Below are positions 34,513 to 43,227 of a stretch of DNA of 61,999 nucleotides, piece by piece. Numbering within the stretch: position 1 is the first letter of the stretch; each line of letters opens with the position of its first letter. This DNA is from Streptomyces spiralis (GTDB lineage: Bacteria > Actinomycetota > Actinomycetes > Streptomycetales > Streptomycetaceae), in contig NZ_BNBC01000038.1 in NCBI RefSeq assembly GCF_014654675.1, positions 30,139 to 92,137 on the forward strand, written 5' to 3'. The translations under genes were made by a program, and so were the position numbers. Below the pieces are notes generated by a model. That model saw nothing but the letters and a program-made list of their open reading frames with translations, did not search any database and had not been told where the DNA came from.

Positions 34513-34712
34513 CGGGAGCTACTTCGCCCAGTGGTGGGCAGCGAGGGTTTGCTTGGTAGGCCCGGGGGATCAATGGGTGTTCGTGTCGCGGGAGCGGCCT
34601 GTGCTCCGGTTCCGCCGTGAGGGTGACGGTGCGTTCGTCCGGGTCGTCCGTGACGATCGAGGCCTTGCCTGCCTCCTTGTGGAGCTTTTGCCGCTGATGG
34701 GCACGGTGAGGG

Positions 34713-35096
34713 TCAGGCGCGGCGGTTGTAGGTGGGCGCATCCACGGGTTGCTTGGACTTGGGAAGCCCGCCGACCACGAGACGGTAGGAGTCGGTCACG
34801 AGTTCCTTCACCAGCTTGTCGTCGATGGTGCCCCCGCCTTCCACTGTGATCCAGTGTCTCTTGTTCATGTGGTAGCCGGGGGTGATGCCTGCGTACTGCT
34901 CACGCAGGGCTGTGGCGTCGTCCGGGTCGGCTTTCAGGATCACGACGGGGCGTCCCGGCATGTCCGTCATGAGCATGAAGACCTTGCCGCCCACCTTGTG
35001 GAGCTCCCAGTCGGGGTCGAAACGATGTTCCTGGTCGGTGCCGGGCAGTTCCGCGGTGTGATCGCGCGCGACCTTCTGCAGTTCCTGTCCGTCCAA
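34713..35096 (-). CDS. MmcQ/YjbR-family protein
   Basis: A 127-residue protein of the CyaY-like-fold MmcQ/YjbR family: HTAELPGTDQEHRFDPDWEL, HKVGGKVFMLM, AGITPGYHMNKRHWITVEGG and LVTDSYRLVVGGLPKS. The YHMNKRHW(I/V)T signature is highly characteristic. The start is a TTG, chosen because GAGGAG lies nine bases upstream; another TTG is three codons earlier. Members bind DNA weakly or are of unknown function. It follows the quinone reductase gene by 130 bases on the same strand, without clear coupling. Confidence 0.85.
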   Translation of the reverse strand: MDGQELQKVARDHTAELPGTDQEHRFDPDWELHKVGGKVFMLMTDMPGRPVVILKADPDDATALREQYAGITPGYHMNKRHWITVEGGGTIDDKLVKELVTDSYRLVVGGLPKSKQPVDAPTYNRRA

Positions 35097-35226
35097 GGTG
35101 ATCAACTCCTCTGTCGGCTGGAGTGCCTGGCGTGTGTCGGTTCGGGTGCCTGCGCCGGTCGGCGGCCCATGGCCGTGGCGTAGATCGGGACCATGAGCTG
35201 CCGGTCGGGCGGTGGCCGTCCACTGC

Positions 35227-36144
35227 CTACGGGAGGACGCGGATGACTGTCTTCCCGCGGCGTCGCGTTGTCGGGTTGAGGGCGCTGACGGCATCGTCGA
35301 GGGTCGCGACGTCACCGATGTTGGTCCGCAGCCGTCCGTCCCGCACCCGCTGCACGATCTCACCCAGTTCGGCACGATCGGCCTCGACGACGAAGTCCAC
35401 CGCCAGGCCGTCGGTAGGCCGTGCTTCGACCGGGCCGACGATGGACACCAGCGTTCCTCCGGCCTTGATCAGGGCGGCGGACTGCCTTTGAACGTCGCCA
35501 CCGATGACATCGAAGACCAGGTCGACGCTGCCGACGTCTTTCAGCGCGTCGTTCTCGAGGTCGACGAACTCGTGCGCGCCGAAGTCGAGCGCCTTCTCGC
35601 GGTCGGTGGCGCGTCCGGTGCCGATGACGTAGGCGCCGGCTTCACGTGCGAGCTGTGTCACCATCGTGCCGACTGCCCCCGCTGCGCCATGGGCAAGGAC
35701 GGTCTGGCCGGCCTGGAGGCGGCCGTGCTGGAACAGCCCCTGCCACGCGGTCAGACCTGAGATGGGCAGGGACGCGCCTACCGTGAAGTCGACGTCGCCC
35801 GGCAGCGGTGCGAGGTTGCGTGCTTCGATCGCCACGTACTCCGCGAGGGTGCCGTCGCGGTGCCAGTCGGCGAGGCCGAACACCCGCTGCCCGATCGAGA
35901 GCCCGGTCGTGCCGTAGCCGAGGGCGGTGACCACTCCGGCCAGCTCGTGGCCGGGGATCGACGGTGTCTTGTCACGGCCGGCGCGATCGGCCCAGGTCGA
36001 CGGCCACTCCATCTCTGTGGGGACGAAGCCCGACGCATGGATCTGAACGATGACGTCGTTGATCGCTGCGAGCGGCTCAGGTCGCTCCGTCAGCGTCATT
36101 CCGGCCGTTCCCGCGGCCTGGTCGGTGACCACAATGGCTTTCAT
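35227..36144 (-). CDS. MDR-family NADP-dependent oxidoreductase
   Basis: A 305-residue zinc-less medium-chain reductase: GroES-like part with HASGFVPTEMEWPSTW and PSIPGHELAGVVTALG, Rossmann part with LAHGAAGAVGTMVTQLAREA, and C-terminal RDGRLRTNIGDVATLDDAVS. Similar enzymes reduce quinones or enones. It is the last of four minus-strand genes spaced 50-80 bases apart (CMD, PEP-mutase-like, nitroreductase, MDR), most likely one operon controlled by the TetR at 38552. Confidence 0.9.
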   Translation of the reverse strand: MKAIVVTDQAAGTAGMTLTERPEPLAAINDVIVQIHASGFVPTEMEWPSTWADRAGRDKTPSIPGHELAGVVTALGYGTTGLSIGQRVFGLADWHRDGTLAEYVAIEARNLAPLPGDVDFTVGASLPISGLTAWQGLFQHGRLQAGQTVLAHGAAGAVGTMVTQLAREAGAYVIGTGRATDREKALDFGAHEFVDLENDALKDVGSVDLVFDVIGGDVQRQSAALIKAGGTLVSIVGPVEARPTDGLAVDFVVEADRAELGEIVQRVRDGRLRTNIGDVATLDDAVSALNPTTRRRGKTVIRVLP

Positions 36145-36196
36145 CGAAATGCTTCTTCCTCGTGTGTGTGGTGGGTTTTGGTTTCCAGGTGGGTTT

Positions 36197-36844
36197 CTAG
36201 ATGAAGGTGAACAACTGGTCGGCGTCAAAACGCGAGATCGGGGTGGTGTACACCCTCTCCGGGTCGGGGTAGCCGAGTGCCAGCAGCACCGTCGTGGTGT
36301 GTCCGCTCTCGCGGATCTTGAAGGCCTTGTCGACACTGGTCGGGTCGAACCCCTCGAGCGGCGTGGCCTCGACGCCGAGCTCGGCGGCCGCCATCATGGT
36401 CAGACCCACCGCCATGTAGGTCTGCTTCTCCATCCAGTGGTTCAGGTCCTTGTAGCCGTAGTTGCGCAGGTTGAGGAAGTCCCGGGTCATGGATTCCCAC
36501 AGCCCCTGCTTGGACGGGTCAGGGAACCGGCCGTCGGCCCTCTCCTTTGCGAACACCGCCTCGAGGTGGGTGTCGGGCAGATCTGCCCGGGTGGTGAGGA
36601 TGATGGTGTGCGACGCGTTCAGGATCTTCTCGGCGTTGTCCCGGAACCGTTCGCCCAGGTTGTCGGCGAGCCGCTCCTTGCCTTCGGGCGTGGCGAGGAC
36701 GTAGAAGTGGTTGGGCTGTACATTCACCGATGACGGGGTGGAGCGCAGGAACTTCAGCAGCTGCTGAAGGGTTTCCTCCGGAATGGTCTTGCTGGGGTCG
36801 AAATACCTGGTGAGGTGCTTGTTCATGAGCTTGTCGAGGTTCAT
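36197..36844 (-). CDS. Nitroreductase (NfsB-like)
   Basis: A 215-residue FMN-dependent oxidoreductase: RYFDPSKTIPEETLQQLLKF, LRSTPSSVNVQPNHFYVLA (FMN-contacting Ser and Gln), MAVGLTMMAAAELGVEATPL and a C-terminal LALGYPDPE. Length and order match the E. coli NfsB type, which reduces nitroaromatics, quinones and flavins with NAD(P)H. It lies inside the CMD operon. Base composition at third positions is slightly less extreme than in its neighbours, hinting at transfer. Confidence 0.9.
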   Translation of the reverse strand: MNLDKLMNKHLTRYFDPSKTIPEETLQQLLKFLRSTPSSVNVQPNHFYVLATPEGKERLADNLGERFRDNAEKILNASHTIILTTRADLPDTHLEAVFAKERADGRFPDPSKQGLWESMTRDFLNLRNYGYKDLNHWMEKQTYMAVGLTMMAAAELGVEATPLEGFDPTSVDKAFKIRESGHTTTVLLALGYPDPERVYTTPISRFDADQLFTFI

Positions 36845-36906
36845 GTCGATCTGCCTTCTTCTTGCGACGAGTGAGTGGTGAGGAGCGGTGGTTCGCAGGG
36901 TTTGGG

Positions 36907-37731
36907 CTAGTTGGTGCCGCGGGCGAGTAGTTCGCTGATGCGGTCGAAGCTGATTCCTGTCGTCGCGGTGGTGAGGTCACCCGCGACGAGAGCCTTGGTG
37001 GCCTGCTGCAGTGCCTCCATCGCGTGGGTGTAGAGCGCTGGACCCACGCTGATGCGCTTGACCCCGGCCTTCTGCAGCTCAGCGACGGTCAGCACCTTGT
37101 CCGCCGGCGAGACGAGGACGTTGACGGGTGTCGGCGCGACGGCGGTGACGATCGCGACGAGTGCGTCGAGATCGGGTGGGTAGGGGGCGTAGAGCACATC
37201 CGCGCCGGCCTCGGCGAAGGCCGTCAGACGCCGGATGGTGTCGTCGAGATCGGGCCGCCCCTGGATGAAGTTGTCGGTGCGGCCGGTGACGACGATGCGC
37301 CCCTTGGCCGCCTCGACGGCGCTGCGTATGCGGTTGACTGCCTCGTCGAAGTCGCGGATCGGTTGATCGGGATTGCCCGAGGTGTCTTCGATCCCGATAC
37401 CGGCCAGGCCGGACTCGACGGCGGCTTCCACGGTCGCCGCGACGTCTTCGGGCGTGTCGCCGTAGCCGTCCTCGAAGTCTCCGTTGACGGGCAGCCCGGT
37501 GAGCCGGCCGAGCAGTCGCGCATGCTCGAGATGCTCGCCACGGGTGACTTCGTGACGCCCGTCGGCCCGGCCGAGTGTGGCGGCGAGTGCCGCCGATGAC
37601 GTCGCGATCGCCTCGAAGCCGGCATCGGCCAGCATCAGCGCCGAGAGGCCGTCCCATGCGTTCGGCATGACGAGGCCGCCGTCGCGGGTGTGCAGTGCCA
37701 TGAACTTCTCATAGAGTTCGGAGCCCGGCAT
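36907..37731 (-). CDS. Isocitrate lyase/PEP mutase superfamily protein
   Basis: A 274-residue enzyme of the PEP mutase/isocitrate lyase fold: VMPNAWDGLSALMLADAGFE, ATSSAALAATLG, LPVNGDFEDGYGDTPEDVAA (metal-binding Asp/Glu), GIGIEDTSG, and VVTGRTDNF. The KKCGH/KRCGH cysteine loop of lyases is replaced by TSGNPDQPIRD, so classical isocitrate lyase activity is unlikely. Oxaloacetate hydrolase- or carboxyvinyl-type reactions are possible. It is the second gene of the TetR-linked operon. Confidence 0.87.
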   Translation of the reverse strand: MPGSELYEKFMALHTRDGGLVMPNAWDGLSALMLADAGFEAIATSSAALAATLGRADGRHEVTRGEHLEHARLLGRLTGLPVNGDFEDGYGDTPEDVAATVEAAVESGLAGIGIEDTSGNPDQPIRDFDEAVNRIRSAVEAAKGRIVVTGRTDNFIQGRPDLDDTIRRLTAFAEAGADVLYAPYPPDLDALVAIVTAVAPTPVNVLVSPADKVLTVAELQKAGVKRISVGPALYTHAMEALQQATKALVAGDLTTATTGISFDRISELLARGTN

Positions 37732-37812
37732 ATCGAACCTTCCCGAGTGATCGTTTTGGTGCGGCGAGGGGTTTACCGGCTGTGTGCGCGGCCTCGACGG
37801 GGATCCCGGCGA

Positions 37813-38361
37813 TCAGCCGGGCGTACCGGACGGGCTGACGGCGGGGATGTCGATGTCGGTCTGGTTGACGTTGTTGAGGAAGTTGGTCAGCAGGACCTGC
37901 ACCGCCACCGTGACGATCGCCAGGATCTGCGGGTCGGTGTACCCGGCGCCTCGCACAGCCGCGAGGTCGGCGTCGCTCACCTGACCGCGGCTCTCCACCA
38001 CCTGCTGAGCGAACCGGGCGACCGCGGCGCGCTTGGGATCGATCGAGCTCCCAGCCCGGGCCAGGTCGATGTCATCGCTCGACATGCCACCGAGTTCGGA
38101 CGATACGTATGTGTGTATCGCCAGGCAGTAATCGCAGCCGTTGGCCTGCGAGACGGCGAGCGCGATGGTGTGCCGCGTCTTCGCGTCCAGAACCCGGCTC
38201 AAGGTGCCCTGCAGTGTCGTGACGACGTCGAGGACGGTCGGGTTCGACGCGAGGGTCGCGAACATGTTCGGGACGAAGCCGAACTGTGCGCCGATGTTGT
38301 CGAGGATGCCCTTCGTCCCGTCGGGGACCTCGTCAGGAGAGGGAACGTTCAGTCGTGACAT
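37813..38361 (-). CDS. Carboxymuconolactone decarboxylase / AhpD-like peroxidase
   Basis: A 182-residue all-helical protein with the AhpD redox motif CDYCLAIH near residue 77 (CxxC plus His), preceded by HTIALAVSQANG. Such proteins reduce peroxides, or regenerate AhpC, through the Cys pair. The start ATG is closest to the divergent TetR gene, making this the first gene of the operon. Two TGGGCT-N4-AGCCCA sites lie in the shared promoter region. A role in detoxifying organic peroxides or electrophiles fits the reductases downstream. Confidence 0.9.
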   Translation of the reverse strand: MSRLNVPSPDEVPDGTKGILDNIGAQFGFVPNMFATLASNPTVLDVVTTLQGTLSRVLDAKTRHTIALAVSQANGCDYCLAIHTYVSSELGGMSSDDIDLARAGSSIDPKRAAVARFAQQVVESRGQVSDADLAAVRGAGYTDPQILAIVTVAVQVLLTNFLNNVNQTDIDIPAVSPSGTPG

Positions 38362-38473
38362 GGCGCATCAACCTCCGGTGAGTGTGTAAGTGGTCAGCGT
38401 CGAGCCCAGGTCGGTTCTTACTGCTTCAGAGGCCCGGTCCCCGTTGTGACCGCGAACCCCTGTCGACATTTTT

Positions 38474-38489
38474 TGGGCTAGCCAGCCCA
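38474..38489. promoter_or_regulatory. Operator-like palindrome TGGGCT-AGCC-AGCCCA
   Basis: A perfect 6+4+6 inverted repeat in the CMD/TetR divergent region, 112 bases from the CMD start. The same arms recur at 38517-38532, 43 bases centre to centre (about four helical turns), consistent with two TetR dimers on one face. Confidence 0.75.
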
Positions 38490-38516
38490 CTTCTCGGAGT
38501 GAACACCACTCGAATC

Positions 38517-38532
38517 TGGGCTGTCAAGCCCA
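38517..38532. promoter_or_regulatory. Operator-like palindrome TGGGCT-GTCA-AGCCCA
   Basis: Second copy of the TGGGCT/AGCCCA arms with a different spacer. It lies immediately upstream of a TATCGT box at 38541-38546 that is six bases from the ATG of the TetR gene, so it should cover that promoter. The tiny gap to the ATG suggests a leaderless transcript. Confidence 0.75.
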
Positions 38533-38551
38533 ATCTGGGGTATCGTTAAGC

Positions 38552-39205
38552 ATGACCACCACTACGGCAGCTCCGGCGCCTCACAAGCTCACGTCAAAGG
38601 GGCAGGCCACACGGGCCCGGATCCTGGAGCACGCCGCGGAGCTCATCTACACCAACGGCGTCCACGCGACGAACAACGAGCAGGTCCGCCGGGCCGCCGG
38701 CGTCAGTGGATCGCAGCTCAACCACTACTTCCCGACCAAGGAGAGTCTCGTCCTGGCCGTGATCGCCTGGCAGGCCGAGCGCGTCCTGACGTTCCACCGC
38801 GACGAGCGATTCGCCGGCTTCGACAGCCTCGACGCGCTCCGGGCGTGGGCGGATTTCTACGTCGGCTACGAGCGCGCCTACCAGGAGGGCTGCACCCTCG
38901 GCTCCCTGGCGAGCGAGATCATCAAGACGGACCTCGACGTTCACGACGAGCTCGCGAGTGCGTTCGACCAGTGGAGAGGGATCTTCCGCGACGGAATCGA
39001 GCGCATGCAGCAACTCGGCCGCATCAACGCTGAGGCAGATGCCACGCAACTGGCCAACCTGCTCCTTGCTGCCTTCCAGGGCGGCATGCTCCTCGCCCAG
39101 GTCGCGCGGGACATCGCTCCACTGAAAGACGCGTTGCAGACAGCCATCGACTACCTGAAGACCTTCGCGACGTCTCCCGACGCCGCCGTACGCCAAGCTC
39201 GGTAG
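38552..39205 (+). CDS. TetR-family transcriptional regulator (TetR_C_6/LmrA-type)
   Basis: A 217-residue regulator. The HTH spans about 15-65 (QATRARILEHAAELIYTNGV, NNEQVRRAAGVSGSQLNHYF), and the ligand-binding half contains YEGC-like EGCTLGSLASEI, usual in regulators of electrophile- or quinone-responsive genes, with a single Cys that may sense. Divergent from the CMD-PEP mutase-nitroreductase-MDR operon, with two matching palindromes between. It most likely represses both directions until an electrophilic ligand binds. Confidence 0.9.
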   Translation: MTTTTAAPAPHKLTSKGQATRARILEHAAELIYTNGVHATNNEQVRRAAGVSGSQLNHYFPTKESLVLAVIAWQAERVLTFHRDERFAGFDSLDALRAWADFYVGYERAYQEGCTLGSLASEIIKTDLDVHDELASAFDQWRGIFRDGIERMQQLGRINAEADATQLANLLLAAFQGGMLLAQVARDIAPLKDALQTAIDYLKTFATSPDAAVRQAR

Positions 39206-39825
39206 CCGCTCCTTGCAGTGCGGGGGCGGCTGCGCGTGGCGTGCCGTTTGTGCTGTTCGTAGGCCGGTTGTAGGGTCTCCCGGCTCGCGGCATTGGGCGT
39301 CCTTGTTGACCAGCGGCTCCTCTTCAGGCTCAAGTTGAGTCCACTGGTGGCCTGTCTCACGACCGCGGCATTTCCTCGTTCGCTTCGTTGCGCTTGGCGC
39401 AGGTCGACCGGGCCCGTACTGATTTTGTGCGCGAGGTAGGTAATCCGTTGCTGACCATGGTTGCGTCGGAGAGCTTCGCAGGGTGACCGTCTCAGGCCCC
39501 CCGGCCGGCCGGTGGCGCTACCGGTCTGCTGGGGAGCACTGGCGGTCATGCGAGGCCGACGGTCGCGGACGGGTGGTTGACGCCCCGGCCGTTCTGTCGT
39601 CCCCGCTCGGCGAACGTCGGCTGGGGTGACGTCGTCAACTCGGAGGGAGCTGTGGCCCTAGCCTTCGGTTCGCGGCTGTCCGTGGCTTGAGCGGGGTTTT
39701 GACTTCGCGGGGCCGCAGTGTTTGGAGGTGGTCGAGGAGAATGCGGAAGTCGTTGGATGCACGACTCGGGCCCCGAGTTCGCGTGCTCGTTCAGCCCTGT
39801 TGTCACGGAAGGACCGCGTCTCGAC
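39206..39825. other. 620 bp without an intact gene
   Basis: No frame has a start, ribosome-binding site and recognisable domain. A plus-strand stretch near 39345-39486 (LSHDRGISSFASLRLAQVDR then ARTDFVREVGNPL) looks protein-like but matches nothing I can name and is closed by a TGA. The codon bias is weak. I regard the region as eroded, possibly mobile-element, DNA between two operons. Confidence 0.4.
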
Positions 39826-40536
39826 TCAGCCTCGCTCCTTCGCCCCGTTGCCCTCGATAGCCTCGACGACCTTCTTCGCTGTGGCCTTGGCCGAGCCCGG
39901 ATTCTGGCCGGTGACGAGGTTGCCGTCGGTCACGACGTAGGAAACGAACGGCAGTGCCGCCTTCTCGTAGAGCGCGCCGCGCTGCTTGGCTTGCTCCTCG
40001 GCGTTGTAGGGGACCAGCTTGTCGACGCGGGCGAGGACCTCCTCGGTCCAGGCGAACCCCGTCATCTTGCGGCCGGCGATGAGGTGAGAGCCGTCGGAGA
40101 GCCGGGTGTTGAGCAGGCCGCAGTAGCCATGGCAGACCGAGGAAACGACGCCGCCGCGCTCGTAGATCTCGCGGGTGATGCGCTGCAGGCCCTCGCTGTC
40201 GGGGAAGTCGTACATCACCGCGTGACCGCCGGTGAAGTAGATCGCGTCGTACTCTGATGGGTCGATCTGGTCAGGGCTCGCCGTGTTCTCGAGCAGCGCC
40301 ATCTTCCCGGGGTTGGCGCGCCAAGCCTTGGCGGTCTTGTCGTAGTTCGGGAACTTCAGCGCACGCGGCTCGAGAGGCACCGCGCCGCCGACCGGGCTGA
40401 CGAGCGTCTGCGCGTAGCCGTGCTCCTCGAAGACGTGCCAGGCGTGCGTGAGCTCGGAGAGCCACAGGCCAGTGGTGTGGGAAGGGTCGTCGTAGTGGCC
40501 GACGTTGGTGACGACGTTGAGGACGCGCTTGGTCAT
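39826..40536 (-). CDS. DJ-1/PfpI-superfamily protein, Hsp31-like
   Basis: A 236-residue class I glutamine amidotransferase-like protein of the Hsp31/glyoxalase III type: DAIYFTGGHAVMYDFP, then the nucleophile elbow VVSSVCHGYCGLL (Cys followed by His-Gly), and a C-terminal PFVSYVVTDGNLVTGQNPGS. Hsp31 proteins convert methylglyoxal to lactate or protect proteins from carbonyl damage. It lies 63 bases after the aldehyde dehydrogenase on the same strand, so the operon combines two aldehyde-handling enzymes with a decarboxylase-like protein. Confidence 0.88.
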   Translation of the reverse strand: MTKRVLNVVTNVGHYDDPSHTTGLWLSELTHAWHVFEEHGYAQTLVSPVGGAVPLEPRALKFPNYDKTAKAWRANPGKMALLENTASPDQIDPSEYDAIYFTGGHAVMYDFPDSEGLQRITREIYERGGVVSSVCHGYCGLLNTRLSDGSHLIAGRKMTGFAWTEEVLARVDKLVPYNAEEQAKQRGALYEKAALPFVSYVVTDGNLVTGQNPGSAKATAKKVVEAIEGNGAKERG

Positions 40537-40599
40537 GGCTGATCTTCTTTCATGCGGACCGGGGTGGCGAGGTGGCGGGCCGTCATGGCCGGCGTTCGG

Positions 40600-42186
40600 T
40601 CAGCGGACGCCCAAGGCACGCAGCGTCTTGAACGCCCGGGTCAGGATCCGCGCCCACTGCTCGTACTTCACCCCGCGGGGCGGGGTGAAGCCCTGGAGGC
40701 GCTGGTGGGCGACGGTCTGGGCTTCGGTGTATTTGAGCAGCCCGTCGGCGCCGTGACGACGGCCGAGGCCCGAGTCGCCCATGCCGCCCATGGGGGCGTC
40801 GATACTGCCCCAGGCCGCGGCGAACGCCTCGTTGACGTTGACGGTGCCGGCGTGCAGCCGTCCCGCGACCTTACGCGCCTCGGCGCCGTTGCGGCCCCAG
40901 ACGCTCCCGTTGAGGCCGTACGGCGTGGCGTTGGCCATCGCCACCGCCTCGTCGACGGACCGGTAGCGGTAGATCGACACTACGGGGCCGAACGTCTCGT
41001 GGTCGAACAGCGTCATGTTCGGGGTCACATCGGCCAGGATCGTCGGCTCGTAGAACAGGGGGCCGAGGTCGGGCCGGGCCTTGCCTCCGGCCAGTACGGT
41101 CGCGCCTTTCGCCACCGCGTCATCGACGTGCGAGCTGACGGTCTCGAGCTGCGAGGGGGTGGTCAGCGAGCCCATGTCCATCGAAAAGTCGTAGGCCGCG
41201 CCCAGGCGCATGGCCCGGGTGCGTTCGACGAACGCGGTGACGAACGCGTCGTGGATCTCATCGGCTACGTAAAGCCGCTCGATGGACACGCACAGCTGGC
41301 CGGCCGAGGGGAAGCAGGCGGCGACGGCGCCGGCGGCGGCCTTCTCGATGTCGGCGTCGGCGAGGACGACCATCGCGTTCTTGCCGCCGAGCTCCAGGGA
41401 CGCGCCGATCAGCCGCTCGCCCGCGTCGCGGGCGATCCGGCGCCCGCTTGCGGTGGAGCCGGTGAACATCATGTAGTCTCCGCCGGCCATGAGCGCGTCT
41501 CCGATGGAGCTGCCACGGCCGACCACCATCTGCCAGACGTCGGTCGGCAGTCCGGCCTCGCGCATCAGGGCGAGCGCCCACAGGGCGGTCAGGGCGGTCT
41601 GGGTGTCGGGCTTCTGTACGACGGCGTTGCCGGCCATCAGGGCCGGGATGGCGTCGCCGGCGGCCATGCTGAGCGGGTAGTTCCAGGGCGAGACGACGGT
41701 GACGACGCCCTTGGGGTGGTGCAGCTCGGTTGTGTGGGTCAGCACCGGGATTGCGCCCTTGCGGCGCTTCGGTGAGAGCAGCCGCCGTGCGCTGCGCGCG
41801 TAGTAGCGGGCGGTGATCGCGATGTCGCTCACCTCGAGGAACGCGTCGCGACGGGTCTTGCCGCTCTCGGCCTGCATCAGGTCGAGGGCTTCCTCCTGCC
41901 GCTGGAGGACGAGGTCGTGGAAGCGCAGCATGATGCGCTTGCGGTCGGCCACCGTGGTGGCCGCCCAGGCGGCCTGGGCAGCGTGTGCCCGGGCGAAGGC
42001 ATCCTCGACGTCGTCGGGAGTGGAGACCGGCAGGTCCGCGAGCGGTGCGCCGGTGTACGGCGAGGTCGTGGCGACCCGCTGGGCGCGGGCACCGGCGGCC
42101 ACCAGGGTGGCCAGGCGGGCGACCCCGGCCGGCGTCAGCCAGGCCGGGAGGGCGGCCTCGGCGGGGGCGGTGTCCGTGGTGGTCAT
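40600..42186 (-). CDS. Aldehyde dehydrogenase (succinate-semialdehyde dehydrogenase-like)
   Basis: A 528-residue NAD(P)-dependent enzyme: VVTVVSPWNYPLSMAAGDAI, FTGSTASGRRIARDAG, the catalytic Glu in SLELGGKNAMV and the nucleophile Cys in SAGQLCVSIERL, then DHETFGPVVSIYRY. A C-terminal extension (FTPPRGVKYEQWARILTRAF) is typical of the actinobacterial GabD2-like group. It oxidises an aldehyde to the acid. Its start is seven bases from the end of the acetoacetate-decarboxylase-like gene, implying cotranscription; the upstream TetR-type motif copies would control both. Confidence 0.92.
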   Translation of the reverse strand: MTTTDTAPAEAALPAWLTPAGVARLATLVAAGARAQRVATTSPYTGAPLADLPVSTPDDVEDAFARAHAAQAAWAATTVADRKRIMLRFHDLVLQRQEEALDLMQAESGKTRRDAFLEVSDIAITARYYARSARRLLSPKRRKGAIPVLTHTTELHHPKGVVTVVSPWNYPLSMAAGDAIPALMAGNAVVQKPDTQTALTALWALALMREAGLPTDVWQMVVGRGSSIGDALMAGGDYMMFTGSTASGRRIARDAGERLIGASLELGGKNAMVVLADADIEKAAAGAVAACFPSAGQLCVSIERLYVADEIHDAFVTAFVERTRAMRLGAAYDFSMDMGSLTTPSQLETVSSHVDDAVAKGATVLAGGKARPDLGPLFYEPTILADVTPNMTLFDHETFGPVVSIYRYRSVDEAVAMANATPYGLNGSVWGRNGAEARKVAGRLHAGTVNVNEAFAAAWGSIDAPMGGMGDSGLGRRHGADGLLKYTEAQTVAHQRLQGFTPPRGVKYEQWARILTRAFKTLRALGVR

Positions 42187-42193
42187 CGCGGTC

Positions 42194-43120
42194 TCAGCTC
42201 CGGTCCTGGATGGAGGTGGGCACGGGCATGTGCAGCGCCAGCTGGCCTTCGGTGGTGACGTCGAGCTGGATCGTCCGGATCGGCTTCAGCGAGCGCAGGT
42301 CGTCGCTCATCCGGCCCTCACCGAGCTGCAGGTCCAGGCCGCGGGGGAACCGCGTGGTGCCCGAGGAGAGCATGTTGATCTGGCTGGTCGTGGAGTGCCA
42401 GGCGCCGTCGATCGTGGTGTAGGAGGTCAGGGTCGAGACGTGTGCGCCGGTGGGCCGTGCGGTCTGCTTCGGGGTGGACGCCGACATGGCGAGGTCAAGG
42501 CCGCCCTGGTCGTTGGCGACCCTGACGGAGGTGCGCTCGGTGTCGATGTCGACGTCGAGCTCGGTGACCCACTTGGGAAACCCGTAGCCGTCGTGGCCGC
42601 GCACCTGCGCGATCTCGGTGTTGACCGGCAGCGAGAGTACATAAGAGTGCAGGGAGTCGTTCTTGAGTCCGGTGACCAGGTCGAGCAGGCCCAGCCCACC
42701 GTGCCGCGCCGGCTTCACGGCGACGCCGACCGCGGCCTCGGTATAGAAGTCGATGTCGCACACGTCGTACCGGAAGGCCATCACGGAGACGATGCCGAGC
42801 CCCGGGGCGATCTCGAGCGGGTCCAGCTCGCGGGGCAGGCGGGTCCGGATCGCCTTGGTCGGCGCGAGCATCGTGAGCCGGGTCGTGGAGATGCGGTAGT
42901 AGAAGTTCGGCGTCAGCGTGGGTCCGATGCGGGAGTCCACGCGGCTCTTCGGCATCCGGCGGAAGAAGTCGACACTGCTGACCCGCGGGTCCCGCTCCAC
43001 CTCGTCGAGGTCGGTGTCCATGCGGAACCGGTCATAGAGGCCGCCTTCCGGGACGGTGACGAGACGCCCCCCGAGATCGACCTCTACGGTCCGGTCGGTC
43101 GGCTTGGTGGTCGATGCCAT
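42194..43120 (-). CDS. Acetoacetate decarboxylase-family protein
   Basis: A 308-residue member of the ADC superfamily: TPNFYYRISTTRLTMLAPTK, VSVMAFRYDVCDIDFYTEAA, GYGFPKWVTELDVDIDTERT and MLSSGTTRFPRGLDLQLGEG. The GFPK Lys corresponds to the region that supplies the Schiff-base Lys in true ADC, but the Glu/Arg context differs, so it may be an ADC-like aldolase-dehydratase or lyase. First gene of the operon with the aldehyde dehydrogenase and the Hsp31-like protein; two 15-bp GTRAGC...AAC sites lie just upstream. Confidence 0.85.
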   Translation of the reverse strand: MASTTKPTDRTVEVDLGGRLVTVPEGGLYDRFRMDTDLDEVERDPRVSSVDFFRRMPKSRVDSRIGPTLTPNFYYRISTTRLTMLAPTKAIRTRLPRELDPLEIAPGLGIVSVMAFRYDVCDIDFYTEAAVGVAVKPARHGGLGLLDLVTGLKNDSLHSYVLSLPVNTEIAQVRGHDGYGFPKWVTELDVDIDTERTSVRVANDQGGLDLAMSASTPKQTARPTGAHVSTLTSYTTIDGAWHSTTSQINMLSSGTTRFPRGLDLQLGEGRMSDDLRSLKPIRTIQLDVTTEGQLALHMPVPTSIQDRS

Positions 43121-43137
43121 GGACGCTCTCCTCCAAT

Positions 43138-43187
43138 GTAAGCGGCGTTAACACCGAGCGTGACACCGGAATGTGAGCACCGTCAAC
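43138..43187. promoter_or_regulatory. Two 15-bp TetR-operator-like motifs before the ADC-like operon
   Basis: GTAAGCGGCGTTAAC (43138-43152) and GTGAGCACCGTCAAC (43173-43187) share the pattern GTRAGCRnCGTnAAC. They begin 18 bases upstream of the ADC-like start and are 35 bases apart. Two more copies flank the TetR/saccharopine-dehydrogenase-like promoters. Confidence 0.75.
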
Positions 43188-43227
43188 AATGGAGGATGTG
43201 AGGCGCGCGACGGGCGGACGGTGCGCG

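Noticed and set aside
34553..34849. A 98-codon plus-strand frame beginning MVGPGDQWVFVSRERP.
   Set aside because: It runs into the antisense of the YjbR gene, with no homology and no ribosome-binding site.
36907..37731. Possible true isocitrate lyase.
   Set aside because: The lyase Cys signature is absent and the length (274) is half of isocitrate lyase. Only superfamily membership is supported.
42194..43120. Possible classical acetoacetate decarboxylase making acetone.
   Set aside because: Active-site surroundings differ from clostridial ADC and no CoA-transferase is nearby, so only the family is called.
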